Part shown: piece after piece, positions 47,730 to 58,137 of the stretch
How positions within the stretch are numbered: position 1 is the first letter of the stretch
Layout of the letters: every line of letters starts with the position of its first letter
NCBI RefSeq assembly: GCF_001426745.1
Contig: NZ_LMFI01000001.1
Coordinates: 658,000-721,999, forward strand
From: Nocardioides sp. Root140
Lineage (GTDB): Bacteria > Actinomycetota > Actinomycetes > Propionibacteriales > Nocardioidaceae
Direction of reading: 5' to 3'
Length of the DNA stretch: 64,000 bases
Position numbers and translations under genes: made by a program
Notes under the pieces: generated by a model
Seen by the model: only the letters and a program-made list of their open reading frames with translations
The model's database searches: none
Told to the model about the DNA's origin: nothing

Positions 47730-48179
47730 TCAGACCCGGTCAGCCGGGATCAGCGCGCAGGTGATCCGCGAGGTGCAGACCCGCTTGCCTGCCTCGTTGG
47801 AGATGACGATCTCGAAGGCGGCCATGCTCCGGCCCTGATGGATGGGCGTGGCCACTCCGGTCACCACTCCGGAGGTCACGGCTCGGTGATGCGTGGCGTT
47901 GATGTCGACGCCCACGGCGACCTTGTCGGGCCAGGCGTGGATCGCCGAGCCGATGGAGCCGAGGGTCTCGGCGAGGACGACGGAAGCGCCGCCGTGCAGC
48001 AGTCCGTAGGGCTGGGTGTTGCCGGCGACAGGCATGGTCGCGACGATGCGGTCCTCGGAGATCTCCTTGATCTCGATGCCCATCGTCTCGTTGAGCTTGC
48101 CCATGCCCTGGGGCATGGCAGCCACGAACTCCTCGATGCTGAGATCGGCCAGGGACTTCGGTGCGGTCGCGTCGCTCAT
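47730..48179 (-). CDS. hotdog-fold thioesterase (PaaI/YdiI type)
   Basis: 149 aa hotdog protein. LNETMGIEIKEISEDRIVATMPVAGNTQPYGLLHGGASVVLAETLGS contains the HGG motif with the acidic catalytic region AETLGS on the central helix, typical of PaaI-like acyl-CoA thioesterases. VGVDINATHHRAVTSGVVTGVATPIHQGR completes the sheet. The acyl-CoA substrate is not predictable. The ATG at 48179 is used; the huge upstream frame is antisense to polA. Divergent from polA by 54 nt. Confidence 0.88.
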   Translation of the reverse strand: MSDATAPKSLADLSIEEFVAAMPQGMGKLNETMGIEIKEISEDRIVATMPVAGNTQPYGLLHGGASVVLAETLGSIGSAIHAWPDKVAVGVDINATHHRAVTSGVVTGVATPIHQGRSMAAFEIVISNEAGKRVCTSRITCALIPADRV

Positions 48180-48221
48180 GCGGCCATTGTGCCCATGGGC
48201 CCGACCGTCCCCGCCACTGGA

Positions 48222-48227
48222 TAGAGT
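48222..48227 (+). promoter_or_regulatory. putative leaderless -10 element (TAGAGT) for polA
   Basis: TAGAGT is followed by CGACGC and then the polA GTG, a 6-nt gap. Confidence 0.55.
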
Positions 48228-48233
48228 CGACGC

Positions 48234-50939
48234 GTGTCCGAGACTGCTGCCTCCAGCCCTGCCCGTCCCCGTCTGCTCCTGCTCGACGGTCACTCGCTCG
48301 CCTACCGGGCGTTCTTCGCGCTCCCGGTCGAGAACTTCTCGACCGCCACGGGCCAGCACACCAACGCGGTCTACGGGTTCACCTCGATGTTGGTCAACGT
48401 GCTGCGCGACGAGCAGCCGACCCACGTGGCGGTCGCGTTCGACAAGTCCCGACAGACGTTCCGCCTCGCGGAGTACGCCGAGTACAAGGCCAAGCGCAAC
48501 AAGACTCCCGACGAGTTCCGGAGCCAGCTGCCCCTGATCCAGCGGGTGCTCGACAGCCTGCGGATCATCCACATGGAGCTCGACGGCTTCGAGGCCGACG
48601 ACATCATCGCCACGCTGACCACGCAGGCCCTGGCCGAGGGCATGGAGGTCCTGATCCTCACCGGCGACCGTGACTCGATCCAGCTGGTCACCGACGACTC
48701 GACGGTGCTCTACCCGATGCGCGGCGTCAGCGACCTGGCCCGGCTCACGCCCGCCTACGTCGAGGAGAAGTACGGCGTACCGCCGCAGCGCTACCCGGAG
48801 TTGGCGGCGATCGTGGGCGAGACCTCCGACAACCTGCCCGGTGTGCCGGGCGTCGGCCCGGGCTTCGCCGCCCGCTGGATCAACGAGTACGACGGCCTCG
48901 ACAACGTGATCGCACGGGCAGACGAGATCACCGGTAAGAAGGGGGAGGCGCTGCGCGCGCACCTCGGCGACGTGATCCGCAACCGCCACCTCAACGCGCT
49001 GGTGCGCGACCTGACCCTCCCGGTGCGGCCGGGCGAGATGGCGCGTCAGGGCTGGGACCGCACGACCGGGCTCGAGCTGCTCGACGAGCTCGAGTTCCGG
49101 GGCGAGCTGCGCACCCGACTCATCGACACGATCGACCCCGAGACCGAGCAGGAGGTCTCCGAAGAGGGCTTCGAGCTCGAGGGTGAACGGCTCGCGCCGG
49201 GCAGCGTGGCCGCGTGGCTCGAGGAGCATGCCGGCGGTGCGGAGCGGGTCGGGGTCTCGGTCCAGGGCAGCTGGCGGGCCGGCACCGGTGACGTCGTGTC
49301 GGTCGCATTGGCCACCGCCTCAGGGCGGGCGGCCTGGGTCGACGCCACGGAGGTTGCTCCCGACGACGACGCGGCGCTCGCCGCATGGTTCGCCGACGAG
49401 TCGCGGGCGAAGGTGCTCCACGACGCGAAGGGCCCCGCGCTCGCCCTCGCCGCACGCGGGTGGGAGCTGCGCGGGCTGGCCGTCGACACCGCGCTGGCTG
49501 CCTACCTCGTGCAACCCGACCAGCGCTCCTACGACCTGGCCGACCTGACCCTGCGTTACCTCAAGCGCGAGCTGCGGCAGGACACCGGCGACGCCGACCA
49601 GCTGAGCTTCGACACGATCGACGACGGCGGTGCGAGTGACGTCGCGATGCTGACCGCCCGCGCGATCCTCGACCTGGCCGACGCGCTCGACACGTCCGTC
49701 GAGGAGCACGGTGGCACCGCCCTTCTCGCCGACGTCGAGCTGCCGCTGGTCCGCACCCTCGCCCGCATGGAGCAGACCGGCATCGCCGTCGACACCGACT
49801 ACCTCGAGGGCCTGGAGTCCGACTTCGGTGACCAGGTCAGGGCCGCCGCCGACGACGCCTACGAGGTGATCGGCAAGGAGATCAACCTGGGCTCGCCCAA
49901 GCAGCTGCAGGTGGTCCTCTTCGACGAGCTCGACATGCCGAAGACCAAGCGCACCAAGACCGGCTACACCACCGACGCCGACGCGCTGCAGTCGCTCTAC
50001 GAGAAGACCGAGCATCCGTTCCTCCAGCACCTGCTGCGTCACCGCGACGTGATCCGGCTGCGCCAGACCGTCGAGGGCCTGCTGAAGACCGTGGCCGGAG
50101 ACGGCCGCATCCACACCACCTACAACCAGATCATCGCGGCGACCGGGCGGCTCTCGAGCACCGACCCGAACCTCCAGAACATCCCGATCCGCACCGAGGC
50201 CGGCCGCCGCATCCGCGAGGCCTTCGTCGTCGGCGACGGGTTCGAGTGCCTGATGACCGCCGACTACAGCCAGATCGAGATGCGCATCATGGCCGACCTG
50301 TCCGGCGACGAGCAGCTGATCGAGGCGTTCCGTTCCGGTCGTGACTTCCACTCGATCACCGCGGCCAAGGTGTTCGAGCTGCCCGCCGACGAGGTCGGGG
50401 TCGAGCAACGGGCCAAGATCAAGGCGATGAACTACGGGCTCGCCTACGGGCTCTCCGCGTTCGGACTCTCCCAGCAGCTGCGCATCACGCCGGGTGAGGC
50501 GCAGGGCCTGATGGACGAGTACTTCGAGACCTTCGGCGGCATCCGCGACTATCTCGGTGGTCTGCGCGACGAGGCCCGCGGATCCGGGTTCACCGAGACG
50601 ATCATGGGCCGCCGCCGCTACCTGCCGGACCTCAACAGCGACAACCGGATGCGGCGGGAGGCCGCGGAGCGGATGGCCCTGAACGCCCCGATCCAGGGCT
50701 CGGCGGCCGACATCATCAAGGTGGCGATGCTCAACGTCGACACCGCCATCGCCGACGCCGGCCTGGCCTCACGCATGCTGCTCCAGGTGCACGACGAACT
50801 CGTCTTCGAGGTGGCCACGGGGGAGAAGGACGCGCTCGAGGAGCTCGTACGCCGCGAGATGGGCTCGGCCGCCGACCTGGCCGTCCCGCTCGACGTCTCC
50901 GTCGGTACGGGCCGCAGCTGGCACGAAGCCGCGCACTGA
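48234..50939 (+). CDS. polA: DNA polymerase I
   Basis: 901 aa. The N-terminal 5' nuclease (LLLDGHSLAYRAFFAL; DGFEADDIIATL; GDRDSIQLV; GETSDNLPGVPGVGPGFA) has its acidic metal ligands. A middle ~180 residues have the 3'-5' exonuclease fold but no DxE-type catalytic residues, as is usual for actinobacterial PolA. The polymerase domain starts at about residue 510: motif A DYSQIEMRI, motif B KAMNYGLAYGLSAFG, motif C VHDELVFE. It fills gaps and removes RNA primers. GTG start with a leaderless-type promoter. Confidence 0.97.
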   Translation: MSETAASSPARPRLLLLDGHSLAYRAFFALPVENFSTATGQHTNAVYGFTSMLVNVLRDEQPTHVAVAFDKSRQTFRLAEYAEYKAKRNKTPDEFRSQLPLIQRVLDSLRIIHMELDGFEADDIIATLTTQALAEGMEVLILTGDRDSIQLVTDDSTVLYPMRGVSDLARLTPAYVEEKYGVPPQRYPELAAIVGETSDNLPGVPGVGPGFAARWINEYDGLDNVIARADEITGKKGEALRAHLGDVIRNRHLNALVRDLTLPVRPGEMARQGWDRTTGLELLDELEFRGELRTRLIDTIDPETEQEVSEEGFELEGERLAPGSVAAWLEEHAGGAERVGVSVQGSWRAGTGDVVSVALATASGRAAWVDATEVAPDDDAALAAWFADESRAKVLHDAKGPALALAARGWELRGLAVDTALAAYLVQPDQRSYDLADLTLRYLKRELRQDTGDADQLSFDTIDDGGASDVAMLTARAILDLADALDTSVEEHGGTALLADVELPLVRTLARMEQTGIAVDTDYLEGLESDFGDQVRAAADDAYEVIGKEINLGSPKQLQVVLFDELDMPKTKRTKTGYTTDADALQSLYEKTEHPFLQHLLRHRDVIRLRQTVEGLLKTVAGDGRIHTTYNQIIAATGRLSSTDPNLQNIPIRTEAGRRIREAFVVGDGFECLMTADYSQIEMRIMADLSGDEQLIEAFRSGRDFHSITAAKVFELPADEVGVEQRAKIKAMNYGLAYGLSAFGLSQQLRITPGEAQGLMDEYFETFGGIRDYLGGLRDEARGSGFTETIMGRRRYLPDLNSDNRMRREAAERMALNAPIQGSAADIIKVAMLNVDTAIADAGLASRMLLQVHDELVFEVATGEKDALEELVRREMGSAADLAVPLDVSVGTGRSWHEAAH

Positions 50940-50997
50940 CCGGGCGGGCCACAGCCGGGTCGGCCGCGCTGGCCGCGATCGAGCCGGCCGCGCGAGC

Positions 50998-52242
50998 TCA
51001 GACCTGCGCGGGCTCCTCGACCGGGGTGCGCACCAGGTAGAGGCTGAGCGCGAAGAGCACGGTGAGCAGCACGGCGTCCGTGGCGACCACGACCGCCAGC
51101 AGGCCCTCGAGGCTGCTGACCGCGGTCATGCCGAGGCCGACGAGGACCGCGAGCGCGGCCCAGACCAGGTAGATCGAACGCTGCCCCTGGCGGGCCAGCA
51201 CCGAGTAGACCAGCAGCTGAAGCATCGAGAGTGCCGTGCCGAGGATGGCGAACAGCCAGAGCTTCGACTGGATCTCCGAGTAGTCGTCGCCACCGACGAA
51301 GACCATCGCCAGCCCGGACAGGACGACCGAGCCGATGATGGCGACCGCGCCGATGAGCGCGACCAGCGAGAGGCTGCGGGTCAGGGCGCGTCGTCGTTCG
51401 CTGGCCGAGGCCATTGCAGGGAAGGCGAGCACCACCACGAACTGCGGCAGGAACAGCACCGCCTTGGTGAGGATCAGCCCGCCGGCGTAGAGACCGGCGT
51501 CGTGGGAGTCGAGCACGTTGCGGGCCACGATCACGTCGGCGTTGGAGAGCGCGAAGAACGCGAACAGGGCCTGGGAGTTGTGGATCGCCTCGCGGGCCAT
51601 CGGGCGAGCCGCGTGCCGGTCGCTCTGCTCGCCCGGGTGGCGCACCTTGCGCAGCGCGAACCAGCCGACCACGACGGGGGCGAACTGGCCGATGACCACG
51701 GCCAGCATTGCGTTCAGCTCCGTCGGCTCCCAGGCGACCAGGGCCAGGCCGATCAGCAGGCGGGGCACACCGTTGGCGACGTACACCAGGGCCAGCGGCA
51801 GCCAGCGGCGCTCTCCCTGGAGGATGCCGGCCTGGCCGCCCATCACGGTCATCGGCACGGCGGAGACCCCCACCAGTGCGGAGACCAAGAGGTTGTCGAG
51901 CCGGAGCACGTAGTTGATGACCGGCGTGAGCACGAGCAGGAGGAGGCCGAGCAGTAGCGCGGCACGATAGGTGACCCGCATGATCGTGTGCTCGATCTGG
52001 CCGACGTGGCCGGGATCGGCGGAGATGCGACGGGCCGCGGTGGCCTGAAGCCCGAGCTGCAGCACGCCGAAGACCAGCAGGGTGGCCATCAGGCTCGCGA
52101 GTGCGCCGTACGGCTGGGGCCCGAGCAGTCGCGCGGCGACCATCGTGAAGCCGTACGTCGCGACATTCATGATGCCGATGGCGACCGCGATCGAACTGCC
52201 ACCGACCACCCATGCCGGCAGGCGCTCCCTCAACTTCACCAC
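50998..52242 (-). CDS. MOP-superfamily flippase (polysaccharide/lipid-linked oligosaccharide exporter)
   Basis: 414 aa with 12 or so predicted helices and almost no soluble part. AVAIGIMNVATYGFTMVAARLLGPQPYGALASLMATLL is the N-terminal pattern of Wzx/MATE-like oligosaccharide flippases. The C-terminal half is a second, looser repeat. Start chosen at the GTG 52242 (MVKLRERLPAWVVGG), 7 nt after a CAGACT hexamer; the frame runs further but reads through the divergent promoter. It opens the envelope-glycan block, divergent from the AftD-like gene, and converges with polA across a GGCCGCGC-rich 58-nt gap. Confidence 0.85.
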   Translation of the reverse strand: MVKLRERLPAWVVGGSSIAVAIGIMNVATYGFTMVAARLLGPQPYGALASLMATLLVFGVLQLGLQATAARRISADPGHVGQIEHTIMRVTYRAALLLGLLLLVLTPVINYVLRLDNLLVSALVGVSAVPMTVMGGQAGILQGERRWLPLALVYVANGVPRLLIGLALVAWEPTELNAMLAVVIGQFAPVVVGWFALRKVRHPGEQSDRHAARPMAREAIHNSQALFAFFALSNADVIVARNVLDSHDAGLYAGGLILTKAVLFLPQFVVVLAFPAMASASERRRALTRSLSLVALIGAVAIIGSVVLSGLAMVFVGGDDYSEIQSKLWLFAILGTALSMLQLLVYSVLARQGQRSIYLVWAALAVLVGLGMTAVSSLEGLLAVVVATDAVLLTVLFALSLYLVRTPVEEPAQV

Positions 52243-52322
52243 GTCGCGGAGTCTGTCACATGCCGACAACGCGACCGATTCGTGTCGGGAGGAGCCCCGC
52301 CATCGGATACCGTCGTGCCGCC

Positions 52323-55300
52323 ATGAGATTCCGCCCCCTGCACCCCACCACCTGGGCATCGCTGGCGGTGTACCTGGTGTTGCTCGGCGCGGGGATGCTC
52401 GAGCAGTTCGGCAAGATCACCAACGACACCAAGACGCCGTTGATCGAGGCGCCGGGGAAGTTCCTGGCCGGGGCGACCACCCTGTGGAACCCCCAGATGA
52501 CCATGGGGGAGCTGCAGAACCAGGCCTACGGCTACCTGTTCCCGCAGGGCCCGTTCTTCCTGGGGTTCGACCTCATGGGCGTTCCGCCGTGGATCACCGA
52601 GCGGCTGTGGTCGCTGCTGATCATCGTGGCCGCGGCCGAGGGAGCCCGGCGGGTGGCACGCGCCATCGGTCTCGACCCCTGGCCGGCCTGGATCGCGGGC
52701 ATGGCCTTCGCGCTCAACGCGCGTCTGCTCGGCCAGGTGGCCACCCGGAGTGCGGAGATCCTGCCCACTGCAGTGCTGCCGTGGGTCCTGCTGCCAATCG
52801 TCATGGCGATCACGGGCAGCCTCGGGCATCGCAGGGCCGCGCTCTTCTCCGTGGCCGCGTTCATGTTCGCCGGCTCGGTCAACGGGACCGCGACGGCCGC
52901 CGGGCTGCCTCTCGTCCTCATCGTGCTCGTGTTCGGCGTGCGCGCCGGCCGCGTCCCGCTCTCGACCGTGTGGTGGTGGCTGGGCCTGCTGGTCACCACC
53001 AGCTGGTGGTGGGCCTCGTCGCTGCTCAGCCTCAACGCGTACTCCCCGCCCTTCTTCGACTACGTCGAAGACGCCCGTACCACCACGACCACCACGGGCT
53101 ACGAACCGGCTCTTCGCGGTGCGGACAACTGGGTCGGCTATCTCTACCAGGGCAACAAGCCCAACTGGCCTGCCGGATATGAGTACGCCTTCGACCCCCT
53201 GCTGGTGGTCGTTTCGGGCCTGATCGCGGCCATCGGCGTCGTCGGCCTGGTGCGCCTGCGCAGTCGTTGGCGGAACCCGTTCCTCCTGTCCCTCGGCCTG
53301 GGAATGGTCTGTCTGACGGCCGCCCACCTCTCTCCGCAGCAGAGCCCGTTGGCCCCCCTCCTCGTCGACCTGCTGGACGGCGTCCTCGCCCTGCTGAGGA
53401 ATGTCAGCAAGGCTGACCCCCTTGTTCGCCTGCCGCTCGCGATCGGTGTGGGCGCCTTCGCGAGTGAGCTGTTGGCCCGTCGGCAGTCGGCCCTGCGCGC
53501 TTCGACACCGGGGCCACGAGCGCTGGTCTCACTCCGGCGGTCCTACGCCGGGGTGGTGGTGCTCGGCATTGCGGTGTTGTTCATGGCGCAGCCGGCACTG
53601 GCACTCAACCTGCGTACGCCCGGCTGGTCGGAGACTCCCCGCTACTGGCACCAGACGGCCGACTTCCTGGAGAAGGAGCCGGGCGACGGACGGGCGTGGA
53701 TCGTCCCTGGCACAGGGTTCGGCGTCCAGACCTGGGGGTGGACGCAGGACGAGCCCATGCAGTCGGTCGCGACCACGCCCTGGGTGACCAGGTCACAGGT
53801 GCCGCTCGCGCTGCCCCAGACGATCCGGATCCAGAGCCGGTTGGAGGAGCTCCTCGAGAGCGGCACCGGTTCTGCCTACCTGGGAACGATGCTCAGCAGG
53901 TTGGGTATCGACCACGTCGTGGTCCGCCATGACCTCGATCCGGTCGTCGCCGAGGCCACGTCGTCGAGCCTGGTGGCGATCGCGCTGGCTCGCTCGCGTG
54001 GGCTCGAGCGGGTCGCCCAGTTCGGCGCCCTCGACTACGGGCCAGGCGTGGAGATCTATCGGGTGACCACACCCGTGGCGCCCGAGGTCTCCCTCGTCCC
54101 GGAACGGAATGTGGTGACTGTGGCGGGCGCGAGCCCGGATGCGATCAACGCGGTGGGTGCCGGGCTGGTCCGCGACGGCGAGATCGCCATCGTGCGCGGC
54201 GACAACGGCTGGGACGCGCCCGCCGACGTGGTGGGCGACGAGTACCGCCTCAGGGAACGCAACTTCGGACGTGTGCACGACGCCGAGGGAGCCGTGAAGG
54301 CTCTCGACGAACCGCAACGACTGGATCGCCGGGTCAGCAACTACCCCGCGAACGAGGGTTCGCGCCCGGTCGTCGCCCGCTTCGACGGGTTGGACTACGT
54401 CGACGCCTCCTCGTCCCAGGCCTGGGGCGTCGACCTCGGACGGGCGTTGCCCGAGAACGCGCCGTACGCCGCGGTCGACGGCGACGACGCAACGGCATGG
54501 CGTTCCGGCAACTTCCGTGACGTGCTGAAGCAGTGGCTCGAGGTCCGCTACTCGAAGGTGAGGGTGCTCGAGGACGTCCAGGTGACGACCCCCGTCAACG
54601 ACGGGCGGGGAGTCGACGTCTCTCGCTGGCGGGTCACGGCCGGCAAGAAGTCGATCACGATCGACGTCAACCCGTTCACGGGGGTGGCGTCGGGCAACCT
54701 CGGGGGTGTGCGCAGTGACCGGCTCCGTGTCGAGGTGGACAAGGTGTTCGGCAAGGAGCACACGGGATTCGTGTCCATCAGCGAGGTGCTTGCTGCCGGG
54801 CTCCCGGCGAGTCGCACCCTGGTGGTGCCCGAGTCTGTCCAGAAGCCCGACGTGGACTACCTGTTCACGGCCCGGTCCGAGACCCGCTCCTGCATCACGA
54901 CGCTGCTCGCCCCTGACTGCGACCCGAACCGGTTCCGTCGCTCCGAGGAGAGCAGCGGGATCGATCGCACCTTCAGCGTCCCCACGACCGGGACCTGGTC
55001 GCTGACCGGCGTGGCCGCCGCCCGGCCGAGTCCGGCCACGGTCGGTCTCCTGGATGCGTGGTACCTGCCCGCGACGGTCCGTGGAAGCTCGACCTTCGAC
55101 TCCGACCCCGCGGTGTCCGCGCGGTTCGCCTATGACACCTCCGGTGCCACGAGCTGGATGGCGGACCGGCGAGACACCGCGCCGACCCTGACGTTCACGT
55201 GGAAGCGGCCGCAGACCATCCGGCGCATCGCCGTCTCGCCGCCGGCCGGACCGGCCATCGCGCCCACGCGGGCAGTGCTGAGGGCGGGTCGCGAGGAACG

Positions 55301-56378
55301 CGTCGTCGACCTCACCCAGTTCGGCTACTTCAAGCCGTTGCACACCAGTCAGCTCTCCATCACCTTCACCAACCCGCGACGCGACGGTTCCCCAATCGGC
55401 CTGGCGGAGATCGCGCTCGACCCGGCGAAGGTGGGCGTGCCCTACCGCGGGGCCGACCCGACGGGAGCGATCTGTGGCTTCGGACCGCCGGTCTTCGTGG
55501 ACGGCGTGGAGCACAAGACCAAGGTGACGGGCCTGATGGGTGACGTCTCGTCGTCCGGGCCCATGGGCATCGCCTTGTGCGGCAAGGACATCGCGCTCTC
55601 GGCCGGCGAGCACCGGATCCAGGTGAAGTCGACCGCACAGTTCCAGCCCGTGCTGCTGCGCATGATCGGCGGCAAGGAACCGAGCGATCCGAGGCCGGCG
55701 ACGCGGACCATGAAGCTGACCCGTGACGACGACACCCACCAGACCGTGGCGGTGGGTCCGGGAGAGGCGTCGATCCTCGCCACCACCCGCAACTTCAACC
55801 GCGGGTGGAAGGCCACCCTCGACGGCCGTGAGCTCGATGTGCAGATGGTGGACGGCTGGGCCCAGGGTTGGCGGATCCCCGAGGGTGGGGCCGGCCGCGT
55901 CGAGATCACCTACGCGCCGGAACGCCGCTACGTGGCCGTCCTGTTCGGCGGCCTCGGCTACTCCGCCCTCGTCCTGCTGCTCGCGGTGATCCTGGTCTTC
56001 CGCACGCGGTTGCGGCCGTACGCCGCCCTGGAGGCGGCCAGCACGCCCGCCCCGAGGCGGCAGGGCCGACTTCGATCGGCCCTGGCCACCAGGCCCGGAC
56101 GCGTGGTGCTCGGGGTGGTCGGCATCGCGCTCGCCTGGGTCCTCGGAGGGCTGCCTGCGCTGGCCGCTGCCGTGGTGCTCGGCGTCGCCGTGCTCACACG
56201 GACCGGGCGTTGGGCACTTCCGGTCGCCGCCGTCGCGCTGGCGGCCGGAAGCCTGGTCGCGGCGTGGCAGCTCCGTGACGGTCCGCTGATGGTGCGCGGT
56301 GCCGCGAACGTGGTCACTGGATTCGGGTTCGTGCTGGCCATGGGCGCCGCGCTGCCCGGGGTTCGCGATGACGGCTGA
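52323..56378 (+). CDS. aftD: alpha-(1->3)-arabinofuranosyltransferase-like GT-C protein (AftD family)
   Basis: 1351 aa. An N-terminal GT-C membrane domain of ~11 helices contains the loop motif TNDTKTPLIEAPGKFL followed by TLWNPQMTMGELQNQAYGYLFPQGPFF, which I recognise as AftD/DUF3367. A large extracytoplasmic part includes two discoidin (F5/8 type C)-like carbohydrate-binding domains (APYAAVDGDDATAWRSG near residue 720; ARFAYDTSGATSWMADR near residue 935). Three or more helices close the protein. AftD adds alpha-1,3 arabinofuranose branches in mycobacteria. In this lineage, which lacks a mycolyl-arabinogalactan wall, the acceptor is unknown. It overlaps the next gene by 11 nt. Confidence 0.85.
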   Translation: MRFRPLHPTTWASLAVYLVLLGAGMLEQFGKITNDTKTPLIEAPGKFLAGATTLWNPQMTMGELQNQAYGYLFPQGPFFLGFDLMGVPPWITERLWSLLIIVAAAEGARRVARAIGLDPWPAWIAGMAFALNARLLGQVATRSAEILPTAVLPWVLLPIVMAITGSLGHRRAALFSVAAFMFAGSVNGTATAAGLPLVLIVLVFGVRAGRVPLSTVWWWLGLLVTTSWWWASSLLSLNAYSPPFFDYVEDARTTTTTTGYEPALRGADNWVGYLYQGNKPNWPAGYEYAFDPLLVVVSGLIAAIGVVGLVRLRSRWRNPFLLSLGLGMVCLTAAHLSPQQSPLAPLLVDLLDGVLALLRNVSKADPLVRLPLAIGVGAFASELLARRQSALRASTPGPRALVSLRRSYAGVVVLGIAVLFMAQPALALNLRTPGWSETPRYWHQTADFLEKEPGDGRAWIVPGTGFGVQTWGWTQDEPMQSVATTPWVTRSQVPLALPQTIRIQSRLEELLESGTGSAYLGTMLSRLGIDHVVVRHDLDPVVAEATSSSLVAIALARSRGLERVAQFGALDYGPGVEIYRVTTPVAPEVSLVPERNVVTVAGASPDAINAVGAGLVRDGEIAIVRGDNGWDAPADVVGDEYRLRERNFGRVHDAEGAVKALDEPQRLDRRVSNYPANEGSRPVVARFDGLDYVDASSSQAWGVDLGRALPENAPYAAVDGDDATAWRSGNFRDVLKQWLEVRYSKVRVLEDVQVTTPVNDGRGVDVSRWRVTAGKKSITIDVNPFTGVASGNLGGVRSDRLRVEVDKVFGKEHTGFVSISEVLAAGLPASRTLVVPESVQKPDVDYLFTARSETRSCITTLLAPDCDPNRFRRSEESSGIDRTFSVPTTGTWSLTGVAAARPSPATVGLLDAWYLPATVRGSSTFDSDPAVSARFAYDTSGATSWMADRRDTAPTLTFTWKRPQTIRRIAVSPPAGPAIAPTRAVLRAGREERVVDLTQFGYFKPLHTSQLSITFTNPRRDGSPIGLAEIALDPAKVGVPYRGADPTGAICGFGPPVFVDGVEHKTKVTGLMGDVSSSGPMGIALCGKDIALSAGEHRIQVKSTAQFQPVLLRMIGGKEPSDPRPATRTMKLTRDDDTHQTVAVGPGEASILATTRNFNRGWKATLDGRELDVQMVDGWAQGWRIPEGGAGRVEITYAPERRYVAVLFGGLGYSALVLLLAVILVFRTRLRPYAALEAASTPAPRRQGRLRSALATRPGRVVLGVVGIALAWVLGGLPALAAAVVLGVAVLTRTGRWALPVAAVALAAGSLVAAWQLRDGPLMVRGAANVVTGFGFVLAMGAALPGVRDDG

Positions 56379-58137
56379 GACGAGTCACCCCGAAGGCCTG
56401 CGCCCGGTCGACCTGATCGGTGCGGCCGTGCTGGCGGTCGCGATGCTCGGCCCGGTGTTGTTCCACCGCGGCTATGCGCTGCGGGGCGACATGATCTTCA
56501 CACCGGACCAACCTTGGAAGGACGCCTGGCTCGGACTGGACGGAGCGGTTCCGCGCTTCGTGCCCGGGGACGCGATCGTCTGGCTGTTGAGTCAGATGGT
56601 GTCGGGGGACCTCGTTCAGAAGATGGTGCTGGTGGGGGCGTTGCTCGCCGGGGCACTGGGCATCGCGCGTCTGGTGGGCAACCTGTCGGGAGTGGCGAGG
56701 TTCGCGGCGATGCTGGTCTACCTCTGGAACCCATGGGTCTTCGAGCGGCTCTCCATCGGCCAGTGGCCCATGGTCGTCGGGTACCTGCTGCTGCCGTGGC
56801 TCCTCCTTGCCTCCCTGCAACTGACCGGGTCTCCTGGCCCGACTCGCCGTGACGGGGCCGTCTTCTTCGTGCTGATGGGCCTGTCGGCCGCCTGTGCCCC
56901 GGCCGCCGGACTCCTGGCGTGCGCGCTCAGCGGGGTGGTCCTGGTCGTAGGAGGTGCACGGAGCACGGTGTTCCTCGGCTGGGCGGCCACCGGGCTGCTG
57001 GTCAACCTTCCCTGGATCGTTCCTTCGCTCGTGGCCACCGAGTCCCTGACCGCCACGGACGGACAGTTCACCGCCTTCGCAGCGAAGGGGGAGTCGCCCC
57101 TCGGCACCCTGGCCAGCGTGCTCACCCTCGGGGGGATCTGGAAGACCTCCGTCGTTCCCCAGGAACGCACGGTCCCTGTGGTCGTGCTGCTCTCCCTGGC
57201 CCTCACGCTGGTCGCAGTGTGGTCGACCTGGCGCAGCCGTCACACCTCGCCGGTCCTGGTGCGCTCGCTCCTCGTGGTCGGTGCGGCGGCAGTGCTCGTC
57301 GCCGCACTCCCGTCAGTCGGCCCGGTGGCCGACGCCCTCGACACGGCCGGACTGCACCTTCCGTCACTGGGTCTGTTGCGGGACTCGCAGCGCTACCTCG
57401 GACCTGCCGCGTTGGTGATCGCGTTCGGGCTCGCCCATGCGGTGCACGCCCTGCGTGTGCGCGCCGTCCCGGGGAGGGAGGCCTTCGTCATCGCCGCGGG
57501 CGCGTTGGCCATGGTGCCCGTGGCGGCCCTGCCCAGCATGGCGTGGGGTCTCTCCGGTGATCTCGAACCGGTGCGGTATCCGCAGGAGTGGACGGAGGTG
57601 GCCGAGAGTTGGCCGGCCGCCGACCCCGACGACGGTGCCGTGGTCGTGCTGCCGTGGCACGGTGGCTATCGCGGCTTCGAGTGGAACGCCCTGCGCGCGA
57701 TGCTCGATCCGGCCCCGCGATTCTTCCCCGGCGAGGTGCTGATCGACGACCGCCATTTCCTGGGGTCGGCCGTGCTGGACAGTGAGGACGACCGACTGGC
57801 CGGGGTGGCCGCTGCCCTGGAATCGCCAGACCCTGCAGGCGAACTGCGTGCACTCGGCGTGAGATGGGTGCTGGTGGAGAAGCACAACGGTCACCCGATG
57901 GTTCCTCGTGGCAACGTCGTGCACGACGGCGAGTGGCTGCGTCTGGTGGATCTGGGCGCCCCGCCCGCGAGCGATGGGCGCCGCAGCGTGGAGGGGCCAG
58001 GCTCGGCTCGCAGGACCGTCGTGATCGCCGCCGTCACACTCGCCGCGGCAAGCTGGTTCGCCGCGATCTGCGTGATTCTCGGATCCGGCATGTATCGTGT
58101 CCGCCACAAGAGGGAAATGGTTCGGGAGGAACTGTGA
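56368..58137 (+). CDS. GT-C-like polytopic membrane protein of the AftD cluster
   Basis: 589 aa, about 12 helices, with a C-terminal soluble stretch (residues ~410-540) before a final helix. The start resembles GT-C glycosyltransferases (LFHRGYALRGDMIFTPDQPWKDAWLGLDGAVPRFVP). The VYLWNPWVFERLSIGQWPMVVGY segment parallels AftD-type proteins. I cannot name a family with certainty; a membrane glycosyltransferase using a polyprenyl-phosphate sugar is the likeliest role. The ATG at 56368 lies inside the AftD stop region (11-nt overlap), and the gene ends on a GTGA overlap with the 43-aa ORF. Confidence 0.7.
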   Translation: MTAETSHPEGLRPVDLIGAAVLAVAMLGPVLFHRGYALRGDMIFTPDQPWKDAWLGLDGAVPRFVPGDAIVWLLSQMVSGDLVQKMVLVGALLAGALGIARLVGNLSGVARFAAMLVYLWNPWVFERLSIGQWPMVVGYLLLPWLLLASLQLTGSPGPTRRDGAVFFVLMGLSAACAPAAGLLACALSGVVLVVGGARSTVFLGWAATGLLVNLPWIVPSLVATESLTATDGQFTAFAAKGESPLGTLASVLTLGGIWKTSVVPQERTVPVVVLLSLALTLVAVWSTWRSRHTSPVLVRSLLVVGAAAVLVAALPSVGPVADALDTAGLHLPSLGLLRDSQRYLGPAALVIAFGLAHAVHALRVRAVPGREAFVIAAGALAMVPVAALPSMAWGLSGDLEPVRYPQEWTEVAESWPAADPDDGAVVVLPWHGGYRGFEWNALRAMLDPAPRFFPGEVLIDDRHFLGSAVLDSEDDRLAGVAAALESPDPAGELRALGVRWVLVEKHNGHPMVPRGNVVHDGEWLRLVDLGAPPASDGRRSVEGPGSARRTVVIAAVTLAAASWFAAICVILGSGMYRVRHKREMVREEL